Shown: positions 23,810 to 32,370 of the stretch, piece after piece
Layout of the letters: each line of letters opens with the position of its first letter
How positions within the stretch are numbered: position 1 is the stretch's first letter
From: DATEOR01 sp046733475
Lineage (GTDB): Bacteria; Actinomycetota; Thermoleophilia; Gaiellales; Gaiellaceae
DNA length: 53,968 nucleotides
NCBI GenBank assembly: GCA_046733475.1
Contig: JBKPPF010000071.1
Location: forward strand, 1-53,968
Direction: 5' to 3'
Notes under the pieces: model-generated
Databases searched by the model: none
The model's input: the letters and a program-made list of their open reading frames with translations, nothing else
What the model was told of the DNA's origin: nothing
Made by a program: the position numbers and the translations under genes

Positions 23810-23840
23810 TGATGCTCACTCTCTGGCAGCGTTTCGGGAG

Positions 23841-26800
23841 GTGAAGACGATCCGCTCGGTCGGGTATCCGCTCGGGCTCGCGTGGTCGCGTCTGCGGCAC
23901 CGGCCCGGCCGTGCCCTGCTGCTCGCGCTCGGGATCGCAGCGGCAGCCGGCGCACTTGCGGTCGTGCTCGGAGGAAGCCTGGTCGCGCAGGATGTCTCCG
24001 CGGGAGGGGCGCTCGGCGCGCTGCCGGAGTCCAAGCGTGCGGTCGCGGTCACGTACGCCGACCTCGGACTCACGCGGAACGGCATCACGCGCGAGGAGCT
24101 CGAGCCGCTCGTCGTCGACAGCCTCGCCGGCCTCGCGCCCGGTGAGCCCGTGCGCGCGGTGCAGTACAAGCTCCTTCGGATCGGCGGCGCGCTCACGAAC
24201 CTCGCGGCCGTCGACGACGTTTCACGCTGGGTGCGCCTGACCTCGGGTCGTTACCCGCGCGAGTGCACGCCCGAGCGCTGCGAGGTCCTGCAGCTCGGCG
24301 GCGAGGGCCAGATCGCGAGCGCGCCCGGTATCCGCTTGGTGAAGGTGGGCGAAGGCGAGCTCACCTCGCCGCTGCCGTTCGGCCTTCTGCCCGGCGCGAA
24401 GGCCACGCGGGTCGGGGAGTCTTTCGGCGTCGCGGAGCCGCCGTTCCTGGTCGCCGAAGGCTTCGACGAGCTCTCCGGGCTCCCGGAGCTCGACTCCATC
24501 TACAGGACGTACGCGTGGTCGGTGCCGCTGGCGCCGCGCAGCATCCATCCCTGGGAGATCGACAGCTTCGAGTTGCGCGCGACCCGGGCCGAGTCGACGC
24601 TGCGAGCCCGCTCGCTCTTCCTCGATCTTTCGGCGCCCGTCGCCGAGCTCGCGGCGGCGCGCGAGACCGGGCGGGTCGCCGGGCGCAGGCTTCTGCTCGT
24701 CGGAGGCCAGGTCGCAGCGCTCCTGCTCGCGTTCGCCGTGCTCGCGGCGGTCGGCATGCGGCGCGACGTCGAGGCGGCGGCTCAGCGTCTGACCTGGTTC
24801 GGAGGCCGCCGCTGGCAGGTGCACCTCGTGACGGTTGCGGAGACGAGCGCGGTGGCGCTTCTCGGCGCAGTCGTGGGTTGGGCGCTCGGGAGCGCCGTCA
24901 CAGCGCTTCTCGCGGACAGGGCCGGCTCGCCGCCGGGCGCCGTGCTCGGCCATTCGGCGCTCGCGGGCTCGGGGCTCGCTGCTGCCGTCGGGCTGGCGGT
25001 CGCCGGGGCGCTCGTACTCATCGTTGTTCTGACCGTTCCGGGCGTCTCCCTCGGCGGACGCACGTTGACTCCGCTCGACGCCGCCGCGCTCGGAGCGCTG
25101 CTTGCCGTCGTCCTTGCTTTCACGCGGGGAGATGCGGACGCCCGCGCGCTGGGCCAGGGCGGCGGCACGGGGACGCTGCTTCTGCTCCTCCCCGGTCTTG
25201 TGACCTTCGTCGTCGCCGTCGCGGCCGCGCGCCTGCTCGTGCCTGGCCTTCGCCTGCTCGAGCGCGCTGCCCGCGGGGGGCGGATCCACATGCGGCTGGC
25301 GGTACTCTCCCTCGCGCGGAGCCCTGGCCGGGCGGCCGTGGCGGTCACTTTCCTCGTGGCGAGCCTCGGCCTCGGGCTGTTCGCGATCGTCTACCGCTCG
25401 ACGCTCGACGACGGCCTCTCCGAGCAGGCGGCCTACGGCGTGCCTGAGGACTTCACCGTGCGCGAGGATCTGTCTCCGACGGGCCTCGTCGCGCCGCTCG
25501 AGGCGGCACCGCTTTCGAGCTACGAGGCGCTGGGCGCGGGGGTGACGCCCGTTCTCCGGCGGACGGCGAGCGCAGGAGGGCCCGACCAGCTGACCCTGCT
25601 CGGCGTGCCCGCAGCCGCGATCGCGAACCTGGACGGCTGGCAGGACCGCTTCTCCTCGCTCTCCCGCAGCGAGCTGATCGAGCGCATCGAGCCGAGCCCG
25701 CCCCCGGTTCTGCGCGGGGCTCCGCTTCCCGCTGACGCCTCCGAGCTCGCGATTCCCTACACCCTGCACGGGGGAGCGGTCACGCTCACCGCCGTCGTGC
25801 TCCAGCCGGACGATCTGTTCGCGCGCGTCGCCCTCGGGACGGCGAAGCCTGGGAGAGGGACGCTGAGGGCCGCGATCCCGCCCGACGCCCTCCGCGGACG
25901 GATGGTCGCGCTCGAGCTCTCTCGCGCGCTCTCGGTGGAGGGCCACGGCGACTTTGCGCGCGTGGACGGGGTGCTGACGCTGGCCCCGGCGATCGCGGGC
26001 GGGAGCGCGATCACGGACTACTCCGGCTGGGTCGGGCTCGACAACGTCGACGCGACCGGGTCGAGGCTCCGCTTCCTGCTCTCGAACGAGGCCGCGAACC
26101 CACGCTTCCAACCCACCCAGGCAACCGACGGAAGCCCGCCCGCCGTCGTCGCGACCCCCGGCCTCGCTGCTGCTGCGGGGTCCGGCGGCATCCTGCCACT
26201 CCGGCTTCCGGGCGGCTCCGTGCCGGTTCGCGTAGTGGGAACGATCCGCCGCTTTCCGTCGGCCTACGGCGACTTCGTGCTCGGAGACGAGCGCTCGCTG
26301 TACGTCGCCATGAACGCGGCGAATCCCGGAACTGCGGTGCCGAACGAGCTCTGGCTCGCCGGGTACGAGGACCTCGGCGCGAACCTGCAACAGCCGCCGT
26401 TCGCGCCGCTCTCGGTCTCCTCCCGCGCCGAGATCGAGGATCGTCTCCGCGCCGATCCGCTCGCCCGCGGTTCGCTGGCCGCGCTGACGGGCGCCGCGGT
26501 CGTCGCCTTCCTGCTGGCGCTCGTCGGGCTCGCCGTTCTCCTTGCCGGAGACGCTCGTGACGAGCGCCGCGAGCTGTTCGATCTGGAGACGCAGGGCGCA
26601 GGGCCGGGCACGCTCAGACGGCACCTCCGCCTCCGCGCGGTCCTCGTTGCCGCCCTCGGTCTGCTCGGCGGGCTGGCGGCGGCCGCGCTTCTCGCCATCC
26701 TGGCGGTCGACCTCGTCACGCTGACCGCGGGCGCCTCCCTTCCCGATCCGCCGCTCGCGATCGCGGTGGACTGGCGCCTCGTCGCACTGGCCTGCGCGGT

Positions 26801-26855
26801 GTACGGCGTGCTCACGGCAGGGCTGGTCGCGCTCTCGACGAGGAGGGCGGTGTGA
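23841..26855 (+). CDS. Large FtsX/MacB-type ABC transporter permease
   Basis: 1004 residues. An N-terminal membrane helix (about 18-38) is followed by a large extracytoplasmic domain (about 45-265). Helix clusters lie near 275-300, 330-350, 370-400, 410-425 and 440-465; a second anchor near 500-520 precedes another long external domain (about 525-875) and a final helix group (880-1000). This is the doubled FtsX architecture of exporters acting on lipids, lipoproteins or peptides rather than classic importers. GTG 23841 is the likely start, although GGGAGG abuts it. The stop overlaps the ATPase gene start (GTGA). Confidence 0.87.
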   Translation: MKTIRSVGYPLGLAWSRLRHRPGRALLLALGIAAAAGALAVVLGGSLVAQDVSAGGALGALPESKRAVAVTYADLGLTRNGITREELEPLVVDSLAGLAPGEPVRAVQYKLLRIGGALTNLAAVDDVSRWVRLTSGRYPRECTPERCEVLQLGGEGQIASAPGIRLVKVGEGELTSPLPFGLLPGAKATRVGESFGVAEPPFLVAEGFDELSGLPELDSIYRTYAWSVPLAPRSIHPWEIDSFELRATRAESTLRARSLFLDLSAPVAELAAARETGRVAGRRLLLVGGQVAALLLAFAVLAAVGMRRDVEAAAQRLTWFGGRRWQVHLVTVAETSAVALLGAVVGWALGSAVTALLADRAGSPPGAVLGHSALAGSGLAAAVGLAVAGALVLIVVLTVPGVSLGGRTLTPLDAAALGALLAVVLAFTRGDADARALGQGGGTGTLLLLLPGLVTFVVAVAAARLLVPGLRLLERAARGGRIHMRLAVLSLARSPGRAAVAVTFLVASLGLGLFAIVYRSTLDDGLSEQAAYGVPEDFTVREDLSPTGLVAPLEAAPLSSYEALGAGVTPVLRRTASAGGPDQLTLLGVPAAAIANLDGWQDRFSSLSRSELIERIEPSPPPVLRGAPLPADASELAIPYTLHGGAVTLTAVVLQPDDLFARVALGTAKPGRGTLRAAIPPDALRGRMVALELSRALSVEGHGDFARVDGVLTLAPAIAGGSAITDYSGWVGLDNVDATGSRLRFLLSNEAANPRFQPTQATDGSPPAVVATPGLAAAAGSGGILPLRLPGGSVPVRVVGTIRRFPSAYGDFVLGDERSLYVAMNAANPGTAVPNELWLAGYEDLGANLQQPPFAPLSVSSRAEIEDRLRADPLARGSLAALTGAAVVAFLLALVGLAVLLAGDARDERRELFDLETQGAGPGTLRRHLRLRAVLVAALGLLGGLAAAALLAILAVDLVTLTAGASLPDPPLAIAVDWRLVALACAVYGVLTAGLVALSTRRAV

Positions 26856-28387
26856 GCGCCGTCGAAGTCCGCGATCTTTTCCGCGTCTACTCGACGCCGG
26901 AGGGACACGCCGCCGCCCTTCAGGGCCTGACGCTCTCCGTGCAGGAGAAGGAGGTGCTCGTCGTTCTCGGCCCGAGCGGGTCCGGGAAGTCGACGCTGCT
27001 CCGGGTTCTCGCCGGGCTCGAGCGACCGTCCGCCGGAACGACACTTGTTTTCGACGCGGACCTCGGGCGCCTCTCGTCGAGCCGCCTGGCCGAGTACCGC
27101 TCGCGAACGACCGGCTACGTCGAGCAGCACTACTCCCGCTCGCTCGACCCCGACCTGAGTGCCCGCCAGCTCGTCGGCGTGCAGCTCGGTCTCGCCGGCG
27201 CGCCTGGCGCAGAAAGGGAAAGGCGGGCGGACGAGCTCCTCGAGCGCGTGGGACTCACGGACAAGCGCGCCGCGCGCCCCTCAGAGCTCTCGGGCGGCGA
27301 GCAGCAGCGCATCGCGGTGTGTGCCGCGCTCGCCCACCGCCCGAAGCTGCTCCTCGCCGACGAGCCGACGGGAGAGCTCGACGCCGCGAGTGCCGGGCTC
27401 GTCTACGAGGTCATCGGGGAGCTCGCCCGCGAGCATGGGTGCACCACGGTCCTCGTCAGCCACGACGTCGAGTCGACCACCATCGCCGACCGGACCGTCC
27501 GCGTCCGCGACGGCCGCGTCAGCGAGGAGACCGAGCGGGGTGACGGGGAAACGCTCGTCGTCGCGCGCGGCGGTTGGGTGCGCCTGCCCGAGGAGCTCCT
27601 CGTCCGAGCCCGGATCGGCTCGCGGGCGCATGCCGAGCTGGGAGACGAGGGCATCGTCGTCTCGGCCGCCGGCGAGCCCGCGCACCCGGGACCTCGGGAC
27701 GGACAGCCGCCGGCTCCGGGCCTGGCGGAGAACGGCGCAGTGCTCGCGCAGGCGCGCGGGGTGGACAAGCGCTACGGGGCGGGCTCGCATGAGATCGTCG
27801 TCCTCGACGGGCTGGACGCCGACTTCCGCGCCGGCCGGCTGACCGCCCTGACCGGCCCCTCCGGCTCGGGGAAGACGACGCTCCTCCACATCCTCGCCGG
27901 GCTCCGCGACCCGAGCGCCGGGAGCGCCAGTGTGCTCGGGAGCGACCTCGTCGAGCTGGGGCGGGAGGGGCGGGCCGCGCTCCGGCGCGACCCGATCGCG
28001 TTCATCCCACAGGACCCGGCACTGACCCCGTTTCTCAGCGCGCGCGAGAACGTGGAGGTCGCACTCGCGCTACGGGACATGAGTCCCGGCGAAGCGCTCG
28101 AGCGCGCGCTCGATGCCCTCTCCGAGGTCGGGCTCGCCGAGCGCGCGGAGCAGCGCGTCGCGCGGCTCTCGGCGGGAGAGCGTCAGCGTGTGGCGATCGC
28201 CCGCGCGCTCGCGGCCGAGGCGAAGCTCCTGCTCGCCGACGAGCCCACCGCGCGGCTCGACGAGGCGAACGCGCTCGCGGTGAGCGCGCTCTTCGGCCGC
28301 TACGCCCGCGAGCAGGGCGCCGCGGTCGTCTGCGCCACGCATGATCCGCTCGTCGTCGCGGAGGCCGACGACGTGCTCGCGCTCTAG
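26852..28387 (+). CDS. ABC transporter ATPase with two fused nucleotide-binding domains
   Basis: 511 residues. NBD1 (about 4-225) has Walker A GPSGSGKST, signature L-S-G-G-E-Q-Q, Walker B L-L-L-A-D-E-P-T and H-loop V-S-H-D. A linker of about 65 residues follows. NBD2 (about 295-511) has GPSGSGKTT, signature variant L-S-A-G-E-R-Q, L-L-L-A-D-E-P-T and A-T-H-D. Both sites look catalytically competent. Most MacB/LolD-type systems encode one NBD that dimerises, so a covalent pair with a single 1004-residue permease is notable. It overlaps the convergent marR gene by 4 bases. Confidence 0.93.
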   Translation: MSAVEVRDLFRVYSTPEGHAAALQGLTLSVQEKEVLVVLGPSGSGKSTLLRVLAGLERPSAGTTLVFDADLGRLSSSRLAEYRSRTTGYVEQHYSRSLDPDLSARQLVGVQLGLAGAPGAERERRADELLERVGLTDKRAARPSELSGGEQQRIAVCAALAHRPKLLLADEPTGELDAASAGLVYEVIGELAREHGCTTVLVSHDVESTTIADRTVRVRDGRVSEETERGDGETLVVARGGWVRLPEELLVRARIGSRAHAELGDEGIVVSAAGEPAHPGPRDGQPPAPGLAENGAVLAQARGVDKRYGAGSHEIVVLDGLDADFRAGRLTALTGPSGSGKTTLLHILAGLRDPSAGSASVLGSDLVELGREGRAALRRDPIAFIPQDPALTPFLSARENVEVALALRDMSPGEALERALDALSEVGLAERAEQRVARLSAGERQRVAIARALAAEAKLLLADEPTARLDEANALAVSALFGRYAREQGAAVVCATHDPLVVAEADDVLAL

Positions 28388-28851
28388 CAGTCGGGGCTGT
28401 CGCCGTTTGCGCCGGGAAGACGCCCGAGGAGATCGGCGAGGCTCGCGAGCTCGTCCGCGCTGAAGCGCTCCACGAAGAGCCGGTGCACGCCTGCGAGGTG
28501 CGTCGTGCGCGCGGACTGGAGCTTCTCGTTCCCGGCCGGGGTCAGTTTCGCGTAGACGACGCGCCGATCGGTTGCGCAGGCTTCCCGCGCAACGAAGCCC
28601 GAGCGCTCGAGCCCGTCGAGAAGCCGTGTGATCCCCGAGGGAGTGAGGAGGACGCTCGAAGCGAGATCGACCCGCCGCATGGCTTGCTCGGGTGCCCACG
28701 AAAGGTGAAGCAGGACCTCGAAGTCGTTGATCGTCAGCCCGTGCTCGGCCACGAGCTCGGCGTTCAGCTTGCCGACGATCGCAGAGTGCGTTCGCAGGAA
28801 GCTGACCCACGTGTCGAGCTCCGCGCCGCGTGAGACCGTCGAAGTGCTCAC
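28384..28851 (-). CDS. MarR-family regulator
   Basis: 155 residues with the MarR winged-helix core: L-T-I-N-D-F-E-V-L-L-H-L, D-L-A-S-S-V-L-L-T-P-S-G-I-T-R (recognition helix), and the wing A-T-D-R-R-V-V-Y-A-K-L-T. MarR dimers usually repress a divergent efflux gene until a phenolic or drug-like ligand binds. The GTG at 28851 is 17 bases from the DrrA-like start on the opposite strand, and TAGGCT is exactly at -12 to -7. It therefore probably controls both itself and the exporter. Confidence 0.93.
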   Translation of the reverse strand: MSTSTVSRGAELDTWVSFLRTHSAIVGKLNAELVAEHGLTINDFEVLLHLSWAPEQAMRRVDLASSVLLTPSGITRLLDGLERSGFVAREACATDRRVVYAKLTPAGNEKLQSARTTHLAGVHRLFVERFSADELASLADLLGRLPGANGDSPDC

Positions 28852-28856
28852 ACGAC

Positions 28857-28863
28857 TAGCCTA
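28857..28863. promoter_or_regulatory. Shared -10 element for marR and drrA-like genes
   Basis: TAGCCTA gives TAGCCT on the plus strand (28857-28862), exactly -12 to -7 from ATG 28869. It also gives TAGGCT on the minus strand (28863-28858), exactly -12 to -7 from GTG 28851. Both transcripts would be leaderless, and RNA polymerase could occupy only one direction at a time. Confidence 0.55.
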
Positions 28864-28868
28864 CAACC

Positions 28869-29858
28869 ATGGCGGACGAGCATGGGATCGTCGCGAGCGG
28901 ACTGGTGCGCGAGTTCAAGAAGGGCCCGCGCGCCGTGGACGGGATCGACCTCGTCGTGCACCCCGGCGAGATCTACGGGTTCCTCGGCCCGAACGGCGCG
29001 GGCAAGTCGACGACGGTGCACATGCTCACGACCCTGCTGCCGCCGACCGCTGGCACGGCCACGGTGGCCGGCTACGACATCGTCCGCGAGGGCCCACAGG
29101 TCCGGGCCGCGATCGGCGCGGCGCTCCAGGAGGCTGCGCTCGATCCGCTGCTCACGGGTCGCGAGCACTTGCGCCTGCAGACGACGCTGCAGGGGATCCC
29201 GCGCTCAGAGCGCGCGCGGCGAGGCGAGCTCCTGCTCGAGCGCGTCGGGCTCTCGCAGGCGGCCGACCGGAAGGTGCGCGGCTACTCCGGCGGCATGAAG
29301 CGCCGGCTCGACCTCGCGCTCGCCCTGGTGCACTCGCCACGGATCCTCTTCCTCGACGAGCCGACGACGGGGCTCGACGTTCAAAGCCGTAGCGCGCTCT
29401 GGGAGGAGGTCCGCGGCCTCGCACAAGACGACGGCGTCACCGTCTTCCTGACGACGCAGTACCTGGAGGAGGCGGACGTGCTCGCCAACCGGGTCGGGAT
29501 CATCGACCACGGCCGGATCGTCGCCGAGGGAACTCCCGCGCAGCTGAAGGCGGAGGTCGGGCGGCCCACGGTCGAGGTCGTCCCGGCCGACCTCGAGGAC
29601 AAGGCGCGCGCTGCTGCGATCCTCGCGCGCTTCGGCGAGCCGTGCGCTGCGATCCAGGGCGTGGCGGTGCGCCTGACGACGGGCGAGGCCGACCTGGCCG
29701 AGATCGTGCGCGCCCTCGACGCCGAGGGCCTCAAGGTCGAGAACCTCCAGCTCCACCAGCCTTCGCTCGACGACGTTTTCCTCGCCAAGACCGGCCGCTC
29801 GCTCGAAGGCGCGGGCGAGGCGGAAGAAGAACCCGAGCTCGCGCTCGAACCGGCGTGA
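28869..29858 (+). CDS. DrrA-like ABC transporter ATPase
   Basis: 329 residues. Walker A GPNGAGKST is near residue 43, signature Y-S-G-G-M-K-R-R near 138, Walker B I-L-F-L-D-E-P-T near 160, followed by G-L-D-V-Q-S-R. The C-terminal extension (about 225-325), with L-H-Q-P-S-L-D-D-V-F-L, is typical of daunorubicin-resistance DrrA ATPases. It should energise the two ABC-2 permeases encoded next. The stop overlaps the next start (GTGA). Regulation by the divergent MarR is likely. Confidence 0.94.
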   Translation: MADEHGIVASGLVREFKKGPRAVDGIDLVVHPGEIYGFLGPNGAGKSTTVHMLTTLLPPTAGTATVAGYDIVREGPQVRAAIGAALQEAALDPLLTGREHLRLQTTLQGIPRSERARRGELLLERVGLSQAADRKVRGYSGGMKRRLDLALALVHSPRILFLDEPTTGLDVQSRSALWEEVRGLAQDDGVTVFLTTQYLEEADVLANRVGIIDHGRIVAEGTPAQLKAEVGRPTVEVVPADLEDKARAAAILARFGEPCAAIQGVAVRLTTGEADLAEIVRALDAEGLKVENLQLHQPSLDDVFLAKTGRSLEGAGEAEEEPELALEPA

Positions 29859-30634
29859 GCGAGAGGTTCGTCGAGCAGGTCGGTCAGCTCGCGCGGCGGT
29901 CGGTCGTGCGCACCGCGCGCCAGCCGGCGAACGTCGTCTTCCCACTCGTCTTCCCGCTGCTCCTGCTCGCGGTGAACTCGACCGGACTTCAGTCGGCCAC
30001 GCACCTGCCCGGATTCCCCACCGACTCGTATCTGGCCTTTGCGCTCGCCGTCCCGTTCATGCAGGGCGCGCTCTTCGCGACCATGAACGCCGGCACGGAT
30101 CTCGCGCGCGACATCCAAACGGGTTTCCTCAACCGCCTGGCGCTGACGCCGATGCGCGGCATCGCCCTCCTGGGCGGCCAGCTCGGCGGGGTGATGGCGA
30201 TGACCGCGGTCCAGGCCGCGGTCTGGATCGCCGCCGGCCTCATCCTTGGCGTCCACTTCGCGGCCGGCGTCGGGGGGATCGCCGTGCTGTTCATCTTCTC
30301 GCTCCTGATCGGGCTCGGCTTCGGAGCGCTGGGCGCCTTCCTCGCGCTCCGCACCGGCTCGGGCGAGGCGGTGCAGGGCATGTTCCCGGTCTTCTTCGTC
30401 TTCCTCTTCATCTCGTCGATGGCGATGCCGCGGAACCTGATCGAGATCACGTGGTTCCAGACCGCCGCGACGCTGAACCCGGTCTCGTACCTCATCGAGG
30501 GCATCCGCAGCCTGATCGTCATCGGGTGGGACGCCGAAGCGCTCGCGCTTGGCTTCGGGGTCGCCACGCTGATCGCGGTGACCGCGGTCACGCTCGCCTC
30601 TGCGTCGCTGCGGACGAGGCTCACACGCTCATGA
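29855..30634 (+). CDS. ABC-2 type (DrrB-like) permease 1
   Basis: 259 residues with six membrane helices. The ABC-2 signature region is clear: F-L-N-R-L-A-L-T-P-M-R near residue 92, a long helix pair, and F-Q-T-A-A-T-L-N-P-V-S-Y-L-I-E-G-I-R near residue 205. It forms the export channel with the second permease. GTG 29855 overlaps the ATPase gene by 4 bases. The upstream open frame is a shadow. Confidence 0.92.
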   Translation: MSERFVEQVGQLARRSVVRTARQPANVVFPLVFPLLLLAVNSTGLQSATHLPGFPTDSYLAFALAVPFMQGALFATMNAGTDLARDIQTGFLNRLALTPMRGIALLGGQLGGVMAMTAVQAAVWIAAGLILGVHFAAGVGGIAVLFIFSLLIGLGFGALGAFLALRTGSGEAVQGMFPVFFVFLFISSMAMPRNLIEITWFQTAATLNPVSYLIEGIRSLIVIGWDAEALALGFGVATLIAVTAVTLASASLRTRLTRS

Positions 30635-31398
30635 GAATCCTGTCCGTCGCCGAGGGAGTGGCCTGGCGGGTCCTCCACAATGTGTTCACGAACCCGTCGC
30701 TCCTGATCCCGTCCCTGATCTTCCCGCTCTTCTTCTTCACTGCGTTCGCGGGCGGTCTCTCGCGCATCGACCAGGTGCCGGGGTTCGACTACCCGCCGGG
30801 GTATACGGCCTTCCAGTTCGTCTTCGTGCTCCTCCAATCTGCTGCGTTCGGCGGGGTCTTCACCGGCTTCGGGATCGCACGGGACTTCGAGAGCGGCTTC
30901 GGGCGCCGGCTTCTTCTGTCCGCGCCGCACCGCAGCGGGATCGTGCTCGGCTACGCGGCCGCCGCGCTCGTCCGCTGGCTCGTCACGGCGGCAGTGGTGA
31001 CCGTGGTTGCACTGCTCGTGGGAATGAACGTCGGCGGCAGCGGGATCGACCTCGTCGGCCTCTACACGCTGGCCGTCTGCCTCAACCTCGCAGCGATCCT
31101 CTGGGCGACCGGCGTCGCACTCCGCCTCCGGACGATGCAGGCGGGCCCGGTCATGCAGATGCCCGTCTTTCTCCTCCTCTTCTTCGCTCCCGTCTACGTG
31201 CCGCTCGCCCTGCTGCAGGGGTGGATCCACAATGTCGCGACGTACAACCCGATCACGCGGGTGCTCGAGGCAGGTCGTGGCTTTCTGGCGGGGTCCCCGA
31301 CCGAGGTCGGGCTCGCGTTCGCGCTCGCTGCGGCTCTCGTGCTCGGCTTCTCGCTCTGGGCCCTACGCGGCCTGAGAAGCGCCGAGCACGCGGGCTGA
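30631..31398 (+). CDS. ABC-2 type (DrrB-like) permease 2
   Basis: 255 residues with six helices. It matches the first permease in layout: F-G-R-R-L-L-L-S-A-P-H-R near 90 and V-A-T-Y-N-P-I-T-R-V-L-E-A near 205. ATG 30631 overlaps the previous stop (ATGA). The two permeases probably form a heterodimer exporting a hydrophobic compound; the substrate is unknown. A 102-base gap follows before the MauE-like gene. It contains TATTCT at 31443-31448, a possible -10, but no -35 at standard spacing. Confidence 0.92.
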   Translation: MRILSVAEGVAWRVLHNVFTNPSLLIPSLIFPLFFFTAFAGGLSRIDQVPGFDYPPGYTAFQFVFVLLQSAAFGGVFTGFGIARDFESGFGRRLLLSAPHRSGIVLGYAAAALVRWLVTAAVVTVVALLVGMNVGGSGIDLVGLYTLAVCLNLAAILWATGVALRLRTMQAGPVMQMPVFLLLFFAPVYVPLALLQGWIHNVATYNPITRVLEAGRGFLAGSPTEVGLAFALAAALVLGFSLWALRGLRSAEHAG

Positions 31399-31500
31399 GG
31401 ATCAAGACGACGCTCTTCGGGCCGATCCCCCGGAGCAGTCGTTATTCTGCGGCCTCGGGAGAACGAAGGGCGCAACGCCCAGCCGACGAACCGACGCCCA

Positions 31501-32370
31501 GTGTTGTCGCTCGACCTCATCGCCCGTTCGTTCGTCGCGGTCGCCCTCTTGTGGGCGGGCGTGTCGAAGCTCCTGTCCCGAGACTCGTCGTTCCTGGCGC
31601 CCTACGGCGTGCCCTCCCGCTGGCGCGGCGCCGCGCTCGCCGCGCTGACCGGGATCGAGCTCGCGACAGGCGTCCTTCTGCTCGCGGGCGTCCGGGCCGC
31701 TGCGGTCGCCGCCGTCGTCCTCGGAGTTGTCTTCGTCGCCGCGCTCGTTAGCGTGCGCGCCCGCGGGGTGCGCCGGCTACGGTGCGGGTGCTTCGGCGCC
31801 AACGAGCGAAACACCGACCTTCTCCTCGGACGGGCCGTTCTCTTCACGGGAGCCGCCGCGTTCGGCGCATTCGCGGACGTCGAGGTCGGCCGCCCGTCGA
31901 GCGACGCGATCGTGTTCGCGGCGCTCGTGGTCCTCGGTCTCGCCGTTCTCGCTTTGGCGGCACTCGTGCTCGCGCTGTACCGCCAGATAGGTGTGCTGAC
32001 GATGCGCCTCGGGCCCGGCGTCGCCCTCGAGCTTGCCGAGGAGGGCCCGCCCCTCGGCGACGTGGCTCCGGAGCTCGACGGTCTCAATGGGGTCGGGGAG
32101 GAGCTCATCGCCTTCTTCAGCGCCGACTGCCGCCTCTGTCGCGCCATTGCACCGGGCGTGCGAGCGTTTGAGCGCGAGGGAATGGCCGTGCGGACCGTGT
32201 ACGAGCACGAGGAGCCCTCCGTCTTCGAGCGCTGGAGCGTTCCGGGGACGCCGTTCCTCGTCCACGTCGTCGAGGGGATCGTCGCGGCCAAGGGCACCGT
32301 AAACTCGCTCGAGCAGCTCGACGGCCTCGTCGCGCTGGGTTCCGCAAGGATGGAACATGCGCCGGCCTGA
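31501..32370 (+). CDS. MauE-like membrane protein fused to MauD/thioredoxin-like domain
   Basis: 289 residues. Residues 1-165 form a MauE/DoxX-type four- to five-helix unit with the conserved cytosol-edge pair C95-G-C97 in R-C-G-C-F-G. After the last helix (about 135-160) a thioredoxin-like domain (about 180-280) has C210-R-L-C213 in F-F-S-A-D-C-R-L-C and the cis-proline segment S-V-P-G-T-P. In methylamine-dehydrogenase (mau) operons MauE and MauD are separate proteins that help disulfide formation in the cysteine-rich small subunit MauA. Here they are one chain. The start is GTG 31501 or TTG 31504. The end overlaps the Cys-rich gene by 14 bases. Confidence 0.85.
   Translation: MLSLDLIARSFVAVALLWAGVSKLLSRDSSFLAPYGVPSRWRGAALAALTGIELATGVLLLAGVRAAAVAAVVLGVVFVAALVSVRARGVRRLRCGCFGANERNTDLLLGRAVLFTGAAAFGAFADVEVGRPSSDAIVFAALVVLGLAVLALAALVLALYRQIGVLTMRLGPGVALELAEEGPPLGDVAPELDGLNGVGEELIAFFSADCRLCRAIAPGVRAFEREGMAVRTVYEHEEPSVFERWSVPGTPFLVHVVEGIVAAKGTVNSLEQLDGLVALGSARMEHAPA

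Noticed and set aside
23812..23844. Ten-codon leader peptide before the ABC permease
   Set aside because: ATG with no Shine-Dalgarno, no repeated regulatory codons and no attenuator hairpin; probably chance.
24222..27044. 940-codon open frame antisense to the ABC permease
   Set aside because: Arg/Glu/Pro-rich shadow composition with no domain, opposite a clear FtsX permease. Such frames arise from GC-rich third positions.
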